Below are positions 35,354 through 44,241 of a stretch of DNA of 64,000 nt, one piece after another. The first letter of the stretch is position 1; the number at the start of each line of letters is the position of its first letter. Made by a program: the position numbers and the translations under genes. Source of the stretch: an uncultured Veillonella sp. (lineage in GTDB: Bacteria; Bacillota; Negativicutes; Veillonellales; Veillonellaceae); NCBI GenBank assembly GCA_902478055.1, contig CABSJL010000003.1, forward strand, positions 39,618-103,617, written 5' to 3'. A model generated the notes under the pieces. The model saw nothing but the letters and a program-made list of their open reading frames with translations. It was not told where the DNA came from and ran no database searches.

Positions 35354-35593
35354 ATGAGCAACCAACAACAAGTTGATAACTTGGTAGAGTTATTGGATGG
35401 CTACTCCCAAAAAGGCGGTCATCATTTGAACGTTAACGTGTTCACTCGTGAAACATTGTTAGACGCTCAAAAACATCCTGAGTTGTACCCTCAATTGACT
35501 GTTCGTGTATCTGGTTACGCAGTACACTTCAGCAAATTGACTAAAGCACAACAGGACGAAGTTATTTCCCGTACATTCCATCAACAAATCTAA
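35354..35593 (+). CDS. grcA: Stand-alone glycyl-radical subunit (GrcA-like) of pyruvate formate-lyase
   Basis: 79 residues matching the C-terminal end of PFL: HHLNVNVFTRETLLDA followed by TVRVSGYAVHFSKLT, with the radical-bearing Gly54 in RVSGYAV, and a closing ISRTF. It begins 75 bases after the pflB stop in the same reading frame, with its own AAAGGAGG. It resembles E. coli GrcA (YfiD), which can replace a damaged PFL C-terminus, but here the core lacks its own copy, so this subunit should be required. A hairpin-like pairing CTTTCACC / GGTTGAAAG in the spacer lies near its ribosome site. Confidence 0.92.
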   Translation: MSNQQQVDNLVELLDGYSQKGGHHLNVNVFTRETLLDAQKHPELYPQLTVRVSGYAVHFSKLTKAQQDEVISRTFHQQI

Positions 35594-35605
35594 TCGAGGT
35601 TTCCT

Positions 35606-36382
35606 ATGACAGGACGTATTCATTCGGTTGAAACGATGGGTACGGTTGATGGTCCAGGCATGCGCATGGTGGTATTTCTTCAAGGATGCCCCATGCGCTG
35701 TGCTTATTGCCATAATCCTGATACATGGGATGAAACTAGCGATAATGCTAAATTCATGACCGTAAAGGAATTATGGGACCAGTACGAACGTAACCGCCAA
35801 TTTTATACTAATGGTGGTATCACCGTCACAGGTGGGGAAGCTCTTATGCAAATCGACTTTGTTACCGAGCTTTTCACATATTTCCGTGAAAGAAACGTCC
35901 ATACCTGTTTAGATACAAGTGGAATTTGTTTTGATCCCCACCAAGAGGTGGCCTACCGTAAGCTACTCAGTGTCACTAGTCTCGTCATCCTAGACCTTAA
36001 AGAAATCGATCCTGATAAACATCTGTGGTTAACTGGCAAATCGTTAGAGCCTATTCTCGGCTTTGCACGAATGACAGCAGACGTAGAAGTTCCCATTTGG
36101 GTTCGTCACGTTGTAGTTCCTACGATTACAGATAATGCAGATCATCACTATCGTCTAGGCTTTTTCCTAGGATCTCTGAAAAATTTACAAGCCGTTGATT
36201 GCTTACCATATCACGTTATGGGTACTGCTAAATATAATGAGTTAGGTATTACCTATCGTCTAGAGGGCATACCAGCCGCAACAAAAGATTTAGCGGCCAA
36301 AGCGACAAGAACCGTGGTGGAAGGCATCAAGGCCTATCGACGCCATTGGTGGAGTCCCATCAAAACACAACATCAATCATAA
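35606..36382 (+). CDS. pflA: Pyruvate formate-lyase activating enzyme
   Basis: 258 residues. A radical SAM enzyme that abstracts hydrogen from the glycine of PFL. The 4Fe-4S motif is C28-x3-C32-x2-C35 (GCPMRCAYCHNPDTW); the SAM GGE motif is TVTGGEALMQ. It starts 12 bases after the glycyl-radical subunit, completing a three-gene PFL operon. Confidence 0.95.
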   Translation: MTGRIHSVETMGTVDGPGMRMVVFLQGCPMRCAYCHNPDTWDETSDNAKFMTVKELWDQYERNRQFYTNGGITVTGGEALMQIDFVTELFTYFRERNVHTCLDTSGICFDPHQEVAYRKLLSVTSLVILDLKEIDPDKHLWLTGKSLEPILGFARMTADVEVPIWVRHVVVPTITDNADHHYRLGFFLGSLKNLQAVDCLPYHVMGTAKYNELGITYRLEGIPAATKDLAAKATRTVVEGIKAYRRHWWSPIKTQHQS

Positions 36383-36461
36383 TCAAGTTTGAGGATAACT
36401 ACCTCCCTTGATATATATACATATATATACCAAGACTTGATCTATGATAGCCCTAAAAACA

Positions 36462-36498
36462 ATAGAGCCGCCCCCACACAACCGGGGACGGCTCTTAT
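36462..36498 (+). terminator. Terminator after the PFL operon
   Basis: Stem AGAGCCGCCCC / GGGGACGGCTCT with one bulged A and a 9-base loop, then TTATT. Confidence 0.8.
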
Positions 36499-36595
36499 TG
36501 TATTTATAGGTCGTTTTAATTTCTATTATTTGTACACTGATTTATGTATGTTCAGCGCACATTTTCTTTGATAGCCTATTTATCTAATATCTATT

Positions 36596-37549
36596 TTATT
36601 TAGATACTACATTAATTGGTTCACCTTTGAAGAATGCTTGAACATTATCACGAATGATGCCTACCAAGCGTTGACGTGTTTCAAGGCCTTTCCAGCCCAT
36701 ATGTGGTGTGATAATAACATTATCCAGTGTATATAGAGGGCTATCCTCTGCTGGAGGTTCTACCTCTTGTACATCAAGGCCTGCACCTGCAATGCGTTTA
36801 GCCGCTAATGCTTCACAAAGATCTGCTTCATTAATGAGAGGACCACGGCCAGTATTTACAATGACTGCACTAGGTTTCATCTTAGCGATTGTCTCTTTAT
36901 TAATCATGTGCTTAGTTTGGTCATTCAACGGGCAATGTAATGTAATATAATCACTATTTGCTAGTAATTCATCAAGACTTACATAGCGAACGCCGTCGCC
37001 ATCAGCCTTTGGTGTACGCGTATGGATTAAGATATTCATACCAAGTGCTTTTGCTACTTTGATAACTTCCATACCGATGTGCCCAGCACCAACAACACCT
37101 AATGTTTTACCATTCACTTCTGTGTGGCTCACTTGCAAATATTTTGTAAAGTTACTGCGATCTCCTTTTGCAAGCATACCGATTTGTTTCTGCATTGTGG
37201 ACGCAAAATTGAGAATCATCATGATTACCGTATGTGCTACACGCTCTGTGCTATACGCTGGAATGTTGCATACAGTGATGCCTCTTTCCTTTGCTGCATT
37301 AAGGTCGATATTATTATATCCTGTACCCGCTTCTACGATGAGTTTTACAGTATCTGGGAATTGTGAAAGCAAATCAACCCCTACGGGTAATTCTTTTGTA
37401 ACTACAACGCGAGCCCCTTGAATACGTTCTATAAGCTCTTCATTTGTACTATCATCATAAACCTGTACATCACTAGATAATACAGAAAAATCTAATGCAT
37501 GGTCATAATTCATTTTACTTGCATTTACCACTACTACACGTTCGCTCAT
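36596..37549 (-). CDS. NAD-dependent D-2-hydroxyacid dehydrogenase
   Basis: 317 residues. Oxidoreductase of the glycerate/hydroxypyruvate and D-lactate dehydrogenase superfamily. The Rossmann motif is LGVVGAGHIGMEV (near residue 155). Catalytic residues: Arg in NTGRGPLINEADL, Glu in DVQEVEPP, His in IITPHMGWKG. The substrate cannot be set by sequence; hydroxypyruvate or glyoxylate reduction is common for this form. AGGAGG precedes the ATG. Single gene divergent from alr. Confidence 0.85.
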   Translation of the reverse strand: MSERVVVVNASKMNYDHALDFSVLSSDVQVYDDSTNEELIERIQGARVVVTKELPVGVDLLSQFPDTVKLIVEAGTGYNNIDLNAAKERGITVCNIPAYSTERVAHTVIMMILNFASTMQKQIGMLAKGDRSNFTKYLQVSHTEVNGKTLGVVGAGHIGMEVIKVAKALGMNILIHTRTPKADGDGVRYVSLDELLANSDYITLHCPLNDQTKHMINKETIAKMKPSAVIVNTGRGPLINEADLCEALAAKRIAGAGLDVQEVEPPAEDSPLYTLDNVIITPHMGWKGLETRQRLVGIIRDNVQAFFKGEPINVVSK

Positions 37550-37906
37550 GAGAACCTCCTACATAGATGCTATATTATATATTTATAAATTCCAAACCTA
37601 CAAGTAATCTGGCTATGTTCACGATGTTAGATGACTACAATTTTGTCTAAATCATTCATAATCAATCTATTAGCTAGAAAAAGCATATATCATACTCTAC
37701 TATAAATTATACTATTATTTATATGAATTTATACTATTAATATCACAGAGAACTATATTAATTAGTATACTTTCACGTTTATTGTATATAATATATGTAT
37801 AAAAATCATAAAAATAGAATTTCTGTATAAAACTTTCACAAAAGTATTGTGTAATTCCCTAAAAGTTATACAATTATATTAATGTTATATAGAATTGAGG
37901 AATACC
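37550..37906 (+). promoter_or_regulatory. Divergent promoter region of alr and the hydroxyacid dehydrogenase
   Basis: 357 AT-rich bases without a gene. Two TTTCAC-N10-TRTAAT arrangements point toward alr: 37771-37792 and 37834-37855. They may be tandem promoters with an unusual upstream element or repeated regulator sites. Confidence 0.4.
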
Positions 37907-39019
37907 ATGAGACCTACCTATTTGACCATAAATACAAGTCTCGTTCGCGAGAATTTGCGTAAAATTAAAGATAGTTTACCGGAATGGAGCACATCCACAG
38001 CTGTTATCAAGGCCAATGGATATGGTCACGGCAGCGTTATGATGGGCCGTATTGCCGTTGAAGAAGGTTATGAATCCTTAGCCGTTGCCATTCCTGAAGA
38101 GTCAGTTCCACTTCGCAACGCAGGGATTATGGTACCAATTTATCTACTTGGCCTCACAAGACCTCAGTCCTTTGAGCTTGTAGCAGACACAAATTCCATT
38201 CCAGCTGTATGCGAATCTACCGATTTAGAAGCACTCGACAAGGTAGCAGAAAATCACGATATGATTATCCGCGTTGCAGTCGCCGTTGATACAGGAATGC
38301 ATCGTATTGGTATCAAGCCTGAAGATGCTGTTGAGTTTATCAAACGCGTTGAATCCTACGAAAATCTCGAGGTAGACGGTTTCTTCTCTCATATGAGTAA
38401 CGCCGATGCGGCGGATCAAAGCCACGCTCATGGACAGGCGCAGAAATTTCATAAAATGGTCGATGAAATCCGTGCATTTAGACCTGATGCAGACTATCGC
38501 TTCTCTCTTGCCAATAGTGCTGGCTTATTATCCGTAAAAGACAGCTTATTCACCGATGCCCGTCCTGGCATTATTCAATACGGAATTATGCCATCCCTTG
38601 ATGTGCCAAATCGATTAGGGTTAAAACCGGTCCTTTCCTTCCATAGCGAAGTAGTACATGTACAGCGACTAGAAGCAGGTGAAGGTATCGGTTATGGTTC
38701 TACCTATGTAACACCTGAACCAATGACGATTGCTACCATTCCTGTAGGCTATGCAGATGGATATCCTCGTAGCTTATCCAACCGCGGTACAGTCCTCATT
38801 CATGGCACACGTTGTCCTGTAGTGGGTCGCATCTGTATGGACCAATTCATGGTGGCCGTTCCAGATACGATTACTGTACAACCAGGTGACAAGGTTGTGC
38901 TCCTAGGTTCTCAAGGTCATGAAAGCATCTCTGCACTCGAGATTGCTGCTCTTGCATCTACAATTCCCTACGAAATCTTTTGTGGTTTCTCAGAACGCGT
39001 GCCTCGACAATACATATAA
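37907..39019 (+). CDS. alr: Alanine racemase
   Basis: 370 residues from the ATG with GAGGAA upstream; a TTG start four codons earlier is less likely. A PLP enzyme making D-alanine for peptidoglycan. The PLP lysine is Lys35 in AVIKANGYGHG; MHRIGI and HMSNADAADQSH are family segments; the catalytic Tyr lies in GEGIGYGSTYV; the closing part has GRICMDQFMVAVP. Confidence 0.95.
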   Translation: MRPTYLTINTSLVRENLRKIKDSLPEWSTSTAVIKANGYGHGSVMMGRIAVEEGYESLAVAIPEESVPLRNAGIMVPIYLLGLTRPQSFELVADTNSIPAVCESTDLEALDKVAENHDMIIRVAVAVDTGMHRIGIKPEDAVEFIKRVESYENLEVDGFFSHMSNADAADQSHAHGQAQKFHKMVDEIRAFRPDADYRFSLANSAGLLSVKDSLFTDARPGIIQYGIMPSLDVPNRLGLKPVLSFHSEVVHVQRLEAGEGIGYGSTYVTPEPMTIATIPVGYADGYPRSLSNRGTVLIHGTRCPVVGRICMDQFMVAVPDTITVQPGDKVVLLGSQGHESISALEIAALASTIPYEIFCGFSERVPRQYI

Positions 39020-39060
39020 AAAGCTAACTATTGTTACTAATAGTAAATACTCCATATACC

Positions 39061-39095
39061 AAAAGCGCAGATATACATTGTATCTGCGCTTTTCC
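39061..39095. terminator. Terminator after alr
   Basis: Stem AAAAGCGCAGATA / TATCTGCGCTTTT with a 7-base loop. Confidence 0.9.
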
Positions 39096-39151
39096 AATTT
39101 TTACTATGTATTTTCCTTATATAGTACATCATTTATATTGAATGGACATAG

Positions 39152-39195
39152 AAAAAACCCGTAATACATGCAGCGGTCTACATGTATTACGGGCT
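39152..39195 (-). terminator. Terminator ending the 39515 PepSY transcript
   Basis: Perfect 13-bp stem CCCGTAATACATG with its complement, 10-base loop, T6 on the minus strand. Confidence 0.9.
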
Positions 39196-39514
39196 TTCCT
39201 GCTCCCCTATACCTAGCGTACTGTAAAGCAGTTACGTTCTTATTGTGAGAGAGAGTATTATATACCAAGTATATAATCTTATGATTGGGAGGGAACCACA
39301 ATGCATAAGGGGCCCTCTGAACGACAGACGGCATAGGAGAGAGTCAATGTTTGTCTATCCAATCCAGAGGGCTGCGTGTGTGTAATTGTTTATTGTGTGT
39401 GTAAGTGTATTGTGTATGTGTGTAAGTGTATTATGTATGTGTGTATAGTATTATGTGTTTAGTGTTCGTGTATTAAAGGGGTTTGCTTTACAGTAGGATA
39501 GGCTTAGGATTAGC
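39196..39514 (-). ncRNA. CACA-rich structured 3' region of the 39515-40623 PepSY gene
   Basis: About 320 bases without an ORF. Read on the minus strand the first half is almost free of G and full of ACACAC and ATACAC. A perfect 12-bp inverted repeat (39219-39230 with 39484-39495) can close the whole region. Inside lie GCCCTCTG/CAGAGGGC (39312-39319 with 39365-39372) and a 9-bp hairpin with a 3-base loop at 39257-39277. CCTATCCTA, ATACTATACACACA and ATTGGATA occur in the same order as after the 16136 PepSY gene, so the two are probably homologous. Confidence 0.5.
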
Positions 39515-40623
39515 TTATTTTACGGCCATACCTGTTTTAGCATCCAATGCAATGGATACAGGTTTGTTTTGTGCATCATGGAACTCTACAGTATATATAG
39601 GTTTACCATTTTGGTTCACTACAGACCAAGAGTTAATACCAGTTGCTACATTGCCAGTTTGTGCGAAGGCTGCATTGATCGCCACATGTGGAGGTAACAC
39701 AGTACCAGCATCAATAGCACTAGCTTCCATGGATGCATCATATGCTTTAGGAGTACCTTCAGTTACATTACCAGTTGCCACATCTAGAGTCATGGAATGG
39801 GCCCCACTAGTATTGAAACCGTCTACTTCATAAATAGCAGTTTTATCGGCAGCTTTGAAGGATACATTAGTAATCTTAGAGTCGCCATATTTATTTTCAA
39901 ATTGATCGATTAAATAATTCGCACCAATTACGAAAATACTATTTTGATCGATTACGCCTGCTTGTTTACTTGTTGTGCTAGAATGTGATTTTCCACTTTT
40001 AGAGTTTTTTTTTCCTCTTTAGTAGTTTCTTTTTTGTCAGCTTTTTTATCTGCTTTTACTTCTTTAGTTTCTTTTACAGCTTTATCAGCTTTAACTGCTT
40101 TGTCAGCTTTTACTTTAGGCGCTTTGTGTGCTTGCGCTTTTTTAGTATTTTTTTCGTCTTTATTTGCTTCTACTTTTTTATCTGCTGCACGTACTACTTT
40201 AGCTTCGCTAGGAGCTTTTGCTACTGCTGCAGTTTCAATTGTAGGAGTTGCTGCTGCTGGATTAGCTGCTGCTGGAACTACAGTGTCTTGAGCAACTGGA
40301 GCTTTTACATCTTGAGTTGCTGTTGGAACTGGTGTAGTATCTTTAGCTGCTGGTGTAGCTGGAGTCACTTCAACTTTAGCTGTTGTAGGAGCTACTTCTG
40401 CTTTAGCTGCTACTGGAGCTACTTCTGTTTTAGCTGCTGGAGTCACTTGAATGGTAGGAACTACTTGATGAGTAGCAGGTTCTGCGATAGGAGCTGCAAT
40501 AGCTGCTACCTCTTGAGTTACAGGAACTGGTGTTGCTTGTTCAGCTGCTGTTACTGCTACAGTAGCACCAAATACGCCAGCTACTGCTAAAGCAATACTA
40601 CTTTTCAAAATAGATTTTTTCAT
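39515..40623 (-). pseudogene. PepSY-domain protein gene with the reading frame split at an A9 run
   Basis: The region encodes one protein only if the frame shifts at nine As (plus-strand T run 40005-40013). Upstream part, 40623-39952: 223 residues, signal peptide MKKSILKSSIALAVAGVFGATVAVTA-like, then a long Ala/Pro/Val/Thr segment and a Lys-rich segment, ending 17 residues after the run. Reading one extra A gives a 369-residue product whose end matches the PepSY protein at 41139 (for example VIGANYLIDQF and IYEVDGF). The homology begins upstream of the only ATG (39793) of the second frame. Could be phase variation, slippage, decay or a sequence error. Confidence 0.75.
40005..40013 (-). repeat. 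Poly-A tract (A9) at the frame break
   Basis: Nine consecutive As in the coding sense, in the context AAAGAGG-A9-CTC. Ten As would join the two frames into a single 370-codon ORF. Such tracts are known sites of replication, transcription or ribosome slippage. Confidence 0.85.
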
Positions 40624-41138
40624 AATATCCTCCTTGATAATCCATATATATGTAAAACTACGCATATATATTTTTAACCAACTCGGTGTTATCGTTATAG
40701 TTCCAAAACATATATCTAGCGTGGACTGTAGATATATAGTCTGGAAATTCCCGATATATTTGAGTTCTGTCCTTTGACTGGACACATATTATCCATAATC
40801 TATGAAATAAAAATGTAGAACCCATCGGTCCAGCTTATTTTGGCGTGAGTCTAAAATGAATTTATATGTAATTTAAATGAAATTCTATAGTATTCGATTT
40901 ACAATTAAGTATTATATGAACCAAATCTAAAAAGCTATATATCCCATGTATAAAGGAACCACGGCCTCTCATTGTACTTCTCATAATCTAAACATCCCAT
41001 TTCATGAGCAAACTTTCACAAAAAAACTCCTTAAAACTATCATTTACTACAAAAAAGACAGTTTTAAGGAGTTTAATTGTTATATTCAAAATAATAAGCC
41101 CTTAACTATTAAGTTGTATTTACTAATTATAGAAAGGT
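40624..41138 (-). promoter_or_regulatory. Upstream region of the split PepSY gene
   Basis: About 515 bases without a credible gene, AT-rich. GGAGG lies just before the ATG at 40623. A hairpin ATATATATG / CATATATAT (40644-40671) sits about 15 bases upstream of that ribosome site and may influence translation. The far end carries the terminator of the next PepSY gene (41020-41075). Confidence 0.4.
41020..41075 (-). terminator. Terminator of the 41139 PepSY gene
   Basis: 15-bp stem AAACTCCTTAAAACT with its complement, 21-base loop; T7 follows on the minus strand. Confidence 0.88.
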
Positions 41139-41702
41139 TTAATCATCAAATTTAACAGATAATAAAGTACCATTCATAGCATCAATTCGTACATCTACCT
41201 CTTTGTCACCTTCTGTACCGAAGCTAACTTTGTATACTATTTTACCTTTATCATACTGTACAGACCACCCATTAAGGCTTGTCGCTTTGCCTTGCGTTTG
41301 AGCATATGCAAAATTAACTACTGCTGCTGGCGGTAAGATTTCACGAGGATCAAAGGATTTTTTCTTTAAAGATTTATGGAAGTCACCTTCACGTTTTTCA
41401 AAGATTTGATTTGTGGCATAGATATACGTAAGTTCATATTTGCCACTTTCATCAAAACCATCTACATCATATCTAATTTGACCACCATCCGCATCAAAGG
41501 CGATTTCTGTGATAGCTGCATTTGGATGATTCTGAATAAATGCATTTAATAAACCATTGGCACCTACAATCGCTGCATGGTTTCCATCAACAACGGCAAC
41601 AGTTGGTTCTACCGCTACTAAATGGGCTGCACTTGCATTTGGCATACCAAACACTGCTGCCAAGGCTAATACAAGGCTACCTTTTACAAATAAGGATTTC
41701 AT
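41139..41702 (-). CDS. Secreted PepSY-like protein
   Basis: 187 residues, start at MKSLFVKGS with GGAGGAG upstream. A signal peptide ends near PNASAAH (residue 25). Two PepSY-type repeats follow: AIVGANGLLNAFIQNHPNAAITEIAFDADGG and PPAAVVNFAYAQTQGKATSLNGW, each finishing in a beta strand plus D(A/G)xN/T turn. It is the closest relative of the C-terminal part of the split gene. Role unknown, probably envelope-located. Confidence 0.8.
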   Translation of the reverse strand: MKSLFVKGSLVLALAAVFGMPNASAAHLVAVEPTVAVVDGNHAAIVGANGLLNAFIQNHPNAAITEIAFDADGGQIRYDVDGFDESGKYELTYIYATNQIFEKREGDFHKSLKKKSFDPREILPPAAVVNFAYAQTQGKATSLNGWSVQYDKGKIVYKVSFGTEGDKEVDVRIDAMNGTLLSVKFDD

Positions 41703-41860
41703 AGGCTCCTCCATCTCTCAAACAGGACCATAGTGTGTATATATACAATTATACACTAAATCGATACGATTTATTAATCTTTATTTATAATATTAATGCA
41801 TAGACAACTCCCCTATGATACAATGCACGTAGAATATTTTTTACTACAAGTGAGACGATT

Positions 41861-42763
41861 ATGATTTCATTATATCCTACCATATATCACACATTTCAAT
41901 GCAAAGCAGATCGATGTGAAAATACATGTTGTCAACTTTGGACCATCGATATCGACGAGGCCACTGCTGAACGCTACCATACTATGACAGGCCCTCTTGG
42001 TGAAAGCTTACGCCAAGCTATCACTGTGGATGATGAGGGCAGCCATTTCGTGTTTTCTAAAGAACAACCAATGTGTCCGTTACTCAATGAAAACGGTCTC
42101 TGTAAGGTTGTGCTCGAACTCGGTGAAGAAGGCCTATGCGATACATGCCATATGCATCCACGTTTTTATAAATACATTGAAGACCTCGAACTATGTGGGG
42201 TCGGTCTATCCTGTGAAGCATCAGTTGAACTACTCGCAGAGGATACTCAATCCGATCAGGTAATCTTTACCATTGAAGACGATGATGATGAGTTTAGTCC
42301 TGACGAGCGTTTAACTATTCAGAATATATTTGAACTATTAGCCTTTGATATAGATTCATCATACTTTCTATACAGCCCAAATCCTGATGTACAATATTAT
42401 GCGAAACTGTTAGATTTATACGGTACCACAGAACCTATCGATGAAGAATGGACTGTACAAATTAATACATTATCTCATGACATAGAAAAACTTATTACCG
42501 CTGTACAAAGCTATATAGCAAATCACGATATGGGGCTATTCAACAAGGTGTTCCAATACATCTTATATCGTCAAATCGATATGCTAGCAGACTATTCTTT
42601 GGAATCTATCCTCTCCTACGCAAGAGATGGTGTAGAATACATACTAATCACAAGTGCTATAGAGGGTTCACCGCTTAAACAAGTCGCAAGATGGTCCCAA
42701 CAAATCGAATACGATGAAGACAATGTAGAACTACTATTACAACATTATGATTCTCTTCAATAA
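41861..42763 (+). CDS. FliB-like protein (flagellin lysine-N-methylase family)
   Basis: 300 residues. The Cys-rich N-terminal pattern is that of the FliB family: CENTCCQLW (residues 21-29), CPLLNENGLC, GEEGLCDTCHMHPRF, and LSCEASVELL. In Salmonella FliB methylates flagellin lysines and binds an Fe-S cluster. Nothing flagellar is present here, and Veillonella are cocci without flagella, so the substrate must be different or unknown. No neighbour explains it. Confidence 0.75.
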   Translation: MISLYPTIYHTFQCKADRCENTCCQLWTIDIDEATAERYHTMTGPLGESLRQAITVDDEGSHFVFSKEQPMCPLLNENGLCKVVLELGEEGLCDTCHMHPRFYKYIEDLELCGVGLSCEASVELLAEDTQSDQVIFTIEDDDDEFSPDERLTIQNIFELLAFDIDSSYFLYSPNPDVQYYAKLLDLYGTTEPIDEEWTVQINTLSHDIEKLITAVQSYIANHDMGLFNKVFQYILYRQIDMLADYSLESILSYARDGVEYILITSAIEGSPLKQVARWSQQIEYDEDNVELLLQHYDSLQ

Positions 42764-42801
42764 TGACAAACTACTTTTACTAAAATTTCATTCAAAGCAA
42801 T

Positions 42802-42832
42802 AAAAACCTCCTAGTATAAAACTAGGAGGTCT
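42802..42832. terminator. Bidirectional terminator between the FliB-like and membrane genes
   Basis: Stem ACCTCCTAGT / ACTAGGAGGT with a 5-base loop, T5 on the minus side. Confidence 0.85.
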
Positions 42833-42839
42833 TATATAT

Positions 42840-43448
42840 TTACGCAAAGAGTATGCGCATAATCCAGTTATATAAAAGGTTAATAATATATAGAACTATA
42901 TATACAGCGCCTACAGTGATAGGCTCTACTTTCATAATCCGAGATAAAAGCATGACAGCTACGTAGATAACGGCACCAACGTAAGCTAATGCTAGGGGAA
43001 CTAATAGGATCATTAAAAATGGCGTAATATAAATGCAAATAATAGATACCAAAATTAATGCTAATCCAAGTGCTCCTGTATAGCCTTCCACATAGGCAGT
43101 GCCCATTAATACTTGCTGGAAATCAAATTCACGCTCTAAAAGAACGCTTAGTAATTTCCAAAGTATAAAGCTACCTACAAACCAATAGATTCCAAGGCCT
43201 AAAATCTCTCTCAATATAGAAAATATGCCATATACAGCTGGTATAAAGCCAAATAAAAAACCTCCAAAGGTCATGGCTAGCGGTAATAATACAATACCTA
43301 AGGCAAAGCCTAAAATATGAGTGGCACACCAACCGGCAAGGCCAGCTTTAATACCCTTTTCAAGGGTACCAAACCAGAAGATTTCATCGATTCCCTTCTT
43401 CGGTGAACGCACCAGCAGGGATATTTCTCGTAAAAATGTCGTATCCAT
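42840..43448 (-). CDS. Yip1-like integral membrane protein (array member 1)
   Basis: 202 residues, ATG chosen with GCGGAG six bases upstream. About five membrane segments. The N-terminus REISLLVRSPKKGIDEIFWFGTLEKG matches that of the protein at 45108 in the pattern RxPxKxGIxEIxxFGT, so the two are paralogs. The overall layout fits YIP1/DUF-type membrane proteins. Function unknown. Separate terminators flank it. Confidence 0.6.
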   Translation of the reverse strand: MDTTFLREISLLVRSPKKGIDEIFWFGTLEKGIKAGLAGWCATHILGFALGIVLLPLAMTFGGFLFGFIPAVYGIFSILREILGLGIYWFVGSFILWKLLSVLLEREFDFQQVLMGTAYVEGYTGALGLALILVSIICIYITPFLMILLVPLALAYVGAVIYVAVMLLSRIMKVEPITVGAVYIVLYIINLLYNWIMRILFA

Positions 43449-43550
43449 AACTAACTCCGCTCTCAACTATACTATAAATTTAATTATATCATAAATTTCC
43501 AAATTTAAATTATGTATAATTAATTTTAATATAAATTAAAACAAAGAAAT

Positions 43551-43574
43551 ACCGCAAGACTTTCATCTTGCGGT
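43551..43574 (-). terminator. Terminator after the 43597 gene
   Basis: Stem ACCGCAAGA / TCTTGCGGT with a 6-base loop, followed on the minus strand by TATTTCTTT. Confidence 0.7.
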
Positions 43575-43596
43575 TATACTACATTATTATCTTATA

Positions 43597-44226
43597 TTAT
43601 TTAACTAGGGTATGTACAAATCGGATCCATTGAGGCAATACCGACACTGATAGCAACGCCACAATAAACATAATAATATATGTTTTTACGATACCTAATT
43701 CAACATAGCGGCGCATGAGCTGAGCCCCAATAAAGACAGCATAATATTGACTAAACATGGTTACAAGATAGGCCATATCCCCTACATATTTCGGCATAGA
43801 TAGATAAAATAATATGAGCCCCACTATATGGATCAACACTAATACTACGGTACGCAGTGCATTCGTATAAGCTAAGGCATAGATATAGTTTCGCATCACG
43901 CCCCTATAGGTCCCAGTACCACCTAGCAATACTAGTAATCGCCATATAACAAAGGCACCTATGATAATTTGAAAAATTAAAAATGATGCATTTGCCAAAG
44001 CACTAACCAGATCAAAATGTGTGAGACCAGTCATGCGTTTTATTCCTAATGCGGGAGACACAGCTTTCACTATGAACGGCAAAGCATAGGTCATCACATA
44101 TAATACAATTGTAGACATTATAAGATTTAGTATAGCTCGAGTATAGGTTCCATTTCTAATAATATTTTGAAAGGATCTGTCACTCAATTTTGTAAATAAA
44201 TGTAATATGTCCTTATACCAAGTCAT
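43597..44226 (-). CDS. Small integral membrane protein (array member 2)
   Basis: 209 residues from the ATG with GAGGAG four bases upstream. Four to five membrane segments; YIYALAYTNALRTVVLVLIHIVG and VFIGAQLMRRYVELG are the more polar landmarks. It lies 15 bases after the next gene on the strand, so the two form an operon. Only the general YIP1-like layout is recognisable. Confidence 0.55.
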   Translation of the reverse strand: MTWYKDILHLFTKLSDRSFQNIIRNGTYTRAILNLIMSTIVLYVMTYALPFIVKAVSPALGIKRMTGLTHFDLVSALANASFLIFQIIIGAFVIWRLLVLLGGTGTYRGVMRNYIYALAYTNALRTVVLVLIHIVGLILFYLSMPKYVGDMAYLVTMFSQYYAVFIGAQLMRRYVELGIVKTYIIMFIVALLSVSVLPQWIRFVHTLVK

Positions 44227-44241
44227 AATACTCCTCATATA

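Noticed and set aside
39515..39793. Separate 92-residue gene starting at the ATG at 39793
   Set aside because: Homology to the other PepSY protein continues upstream of this ATG in the same frame, so it is the end of the split gene rather than an independent short gene.
40034..40590. Plus-strand ORFs opposite the Ala/Pro/Lys-rich gene
   Set aside because: Their Ser/Cys/Phe-rich translations are the mirror of GCT/AAA-rich codons on the other strand.
40946..41155. 69-residue plus-strand ORF
   Set aside because: It overlaps the end of the PepSY gene and its terminator, lacks a ribosome site and has no recognisable features.
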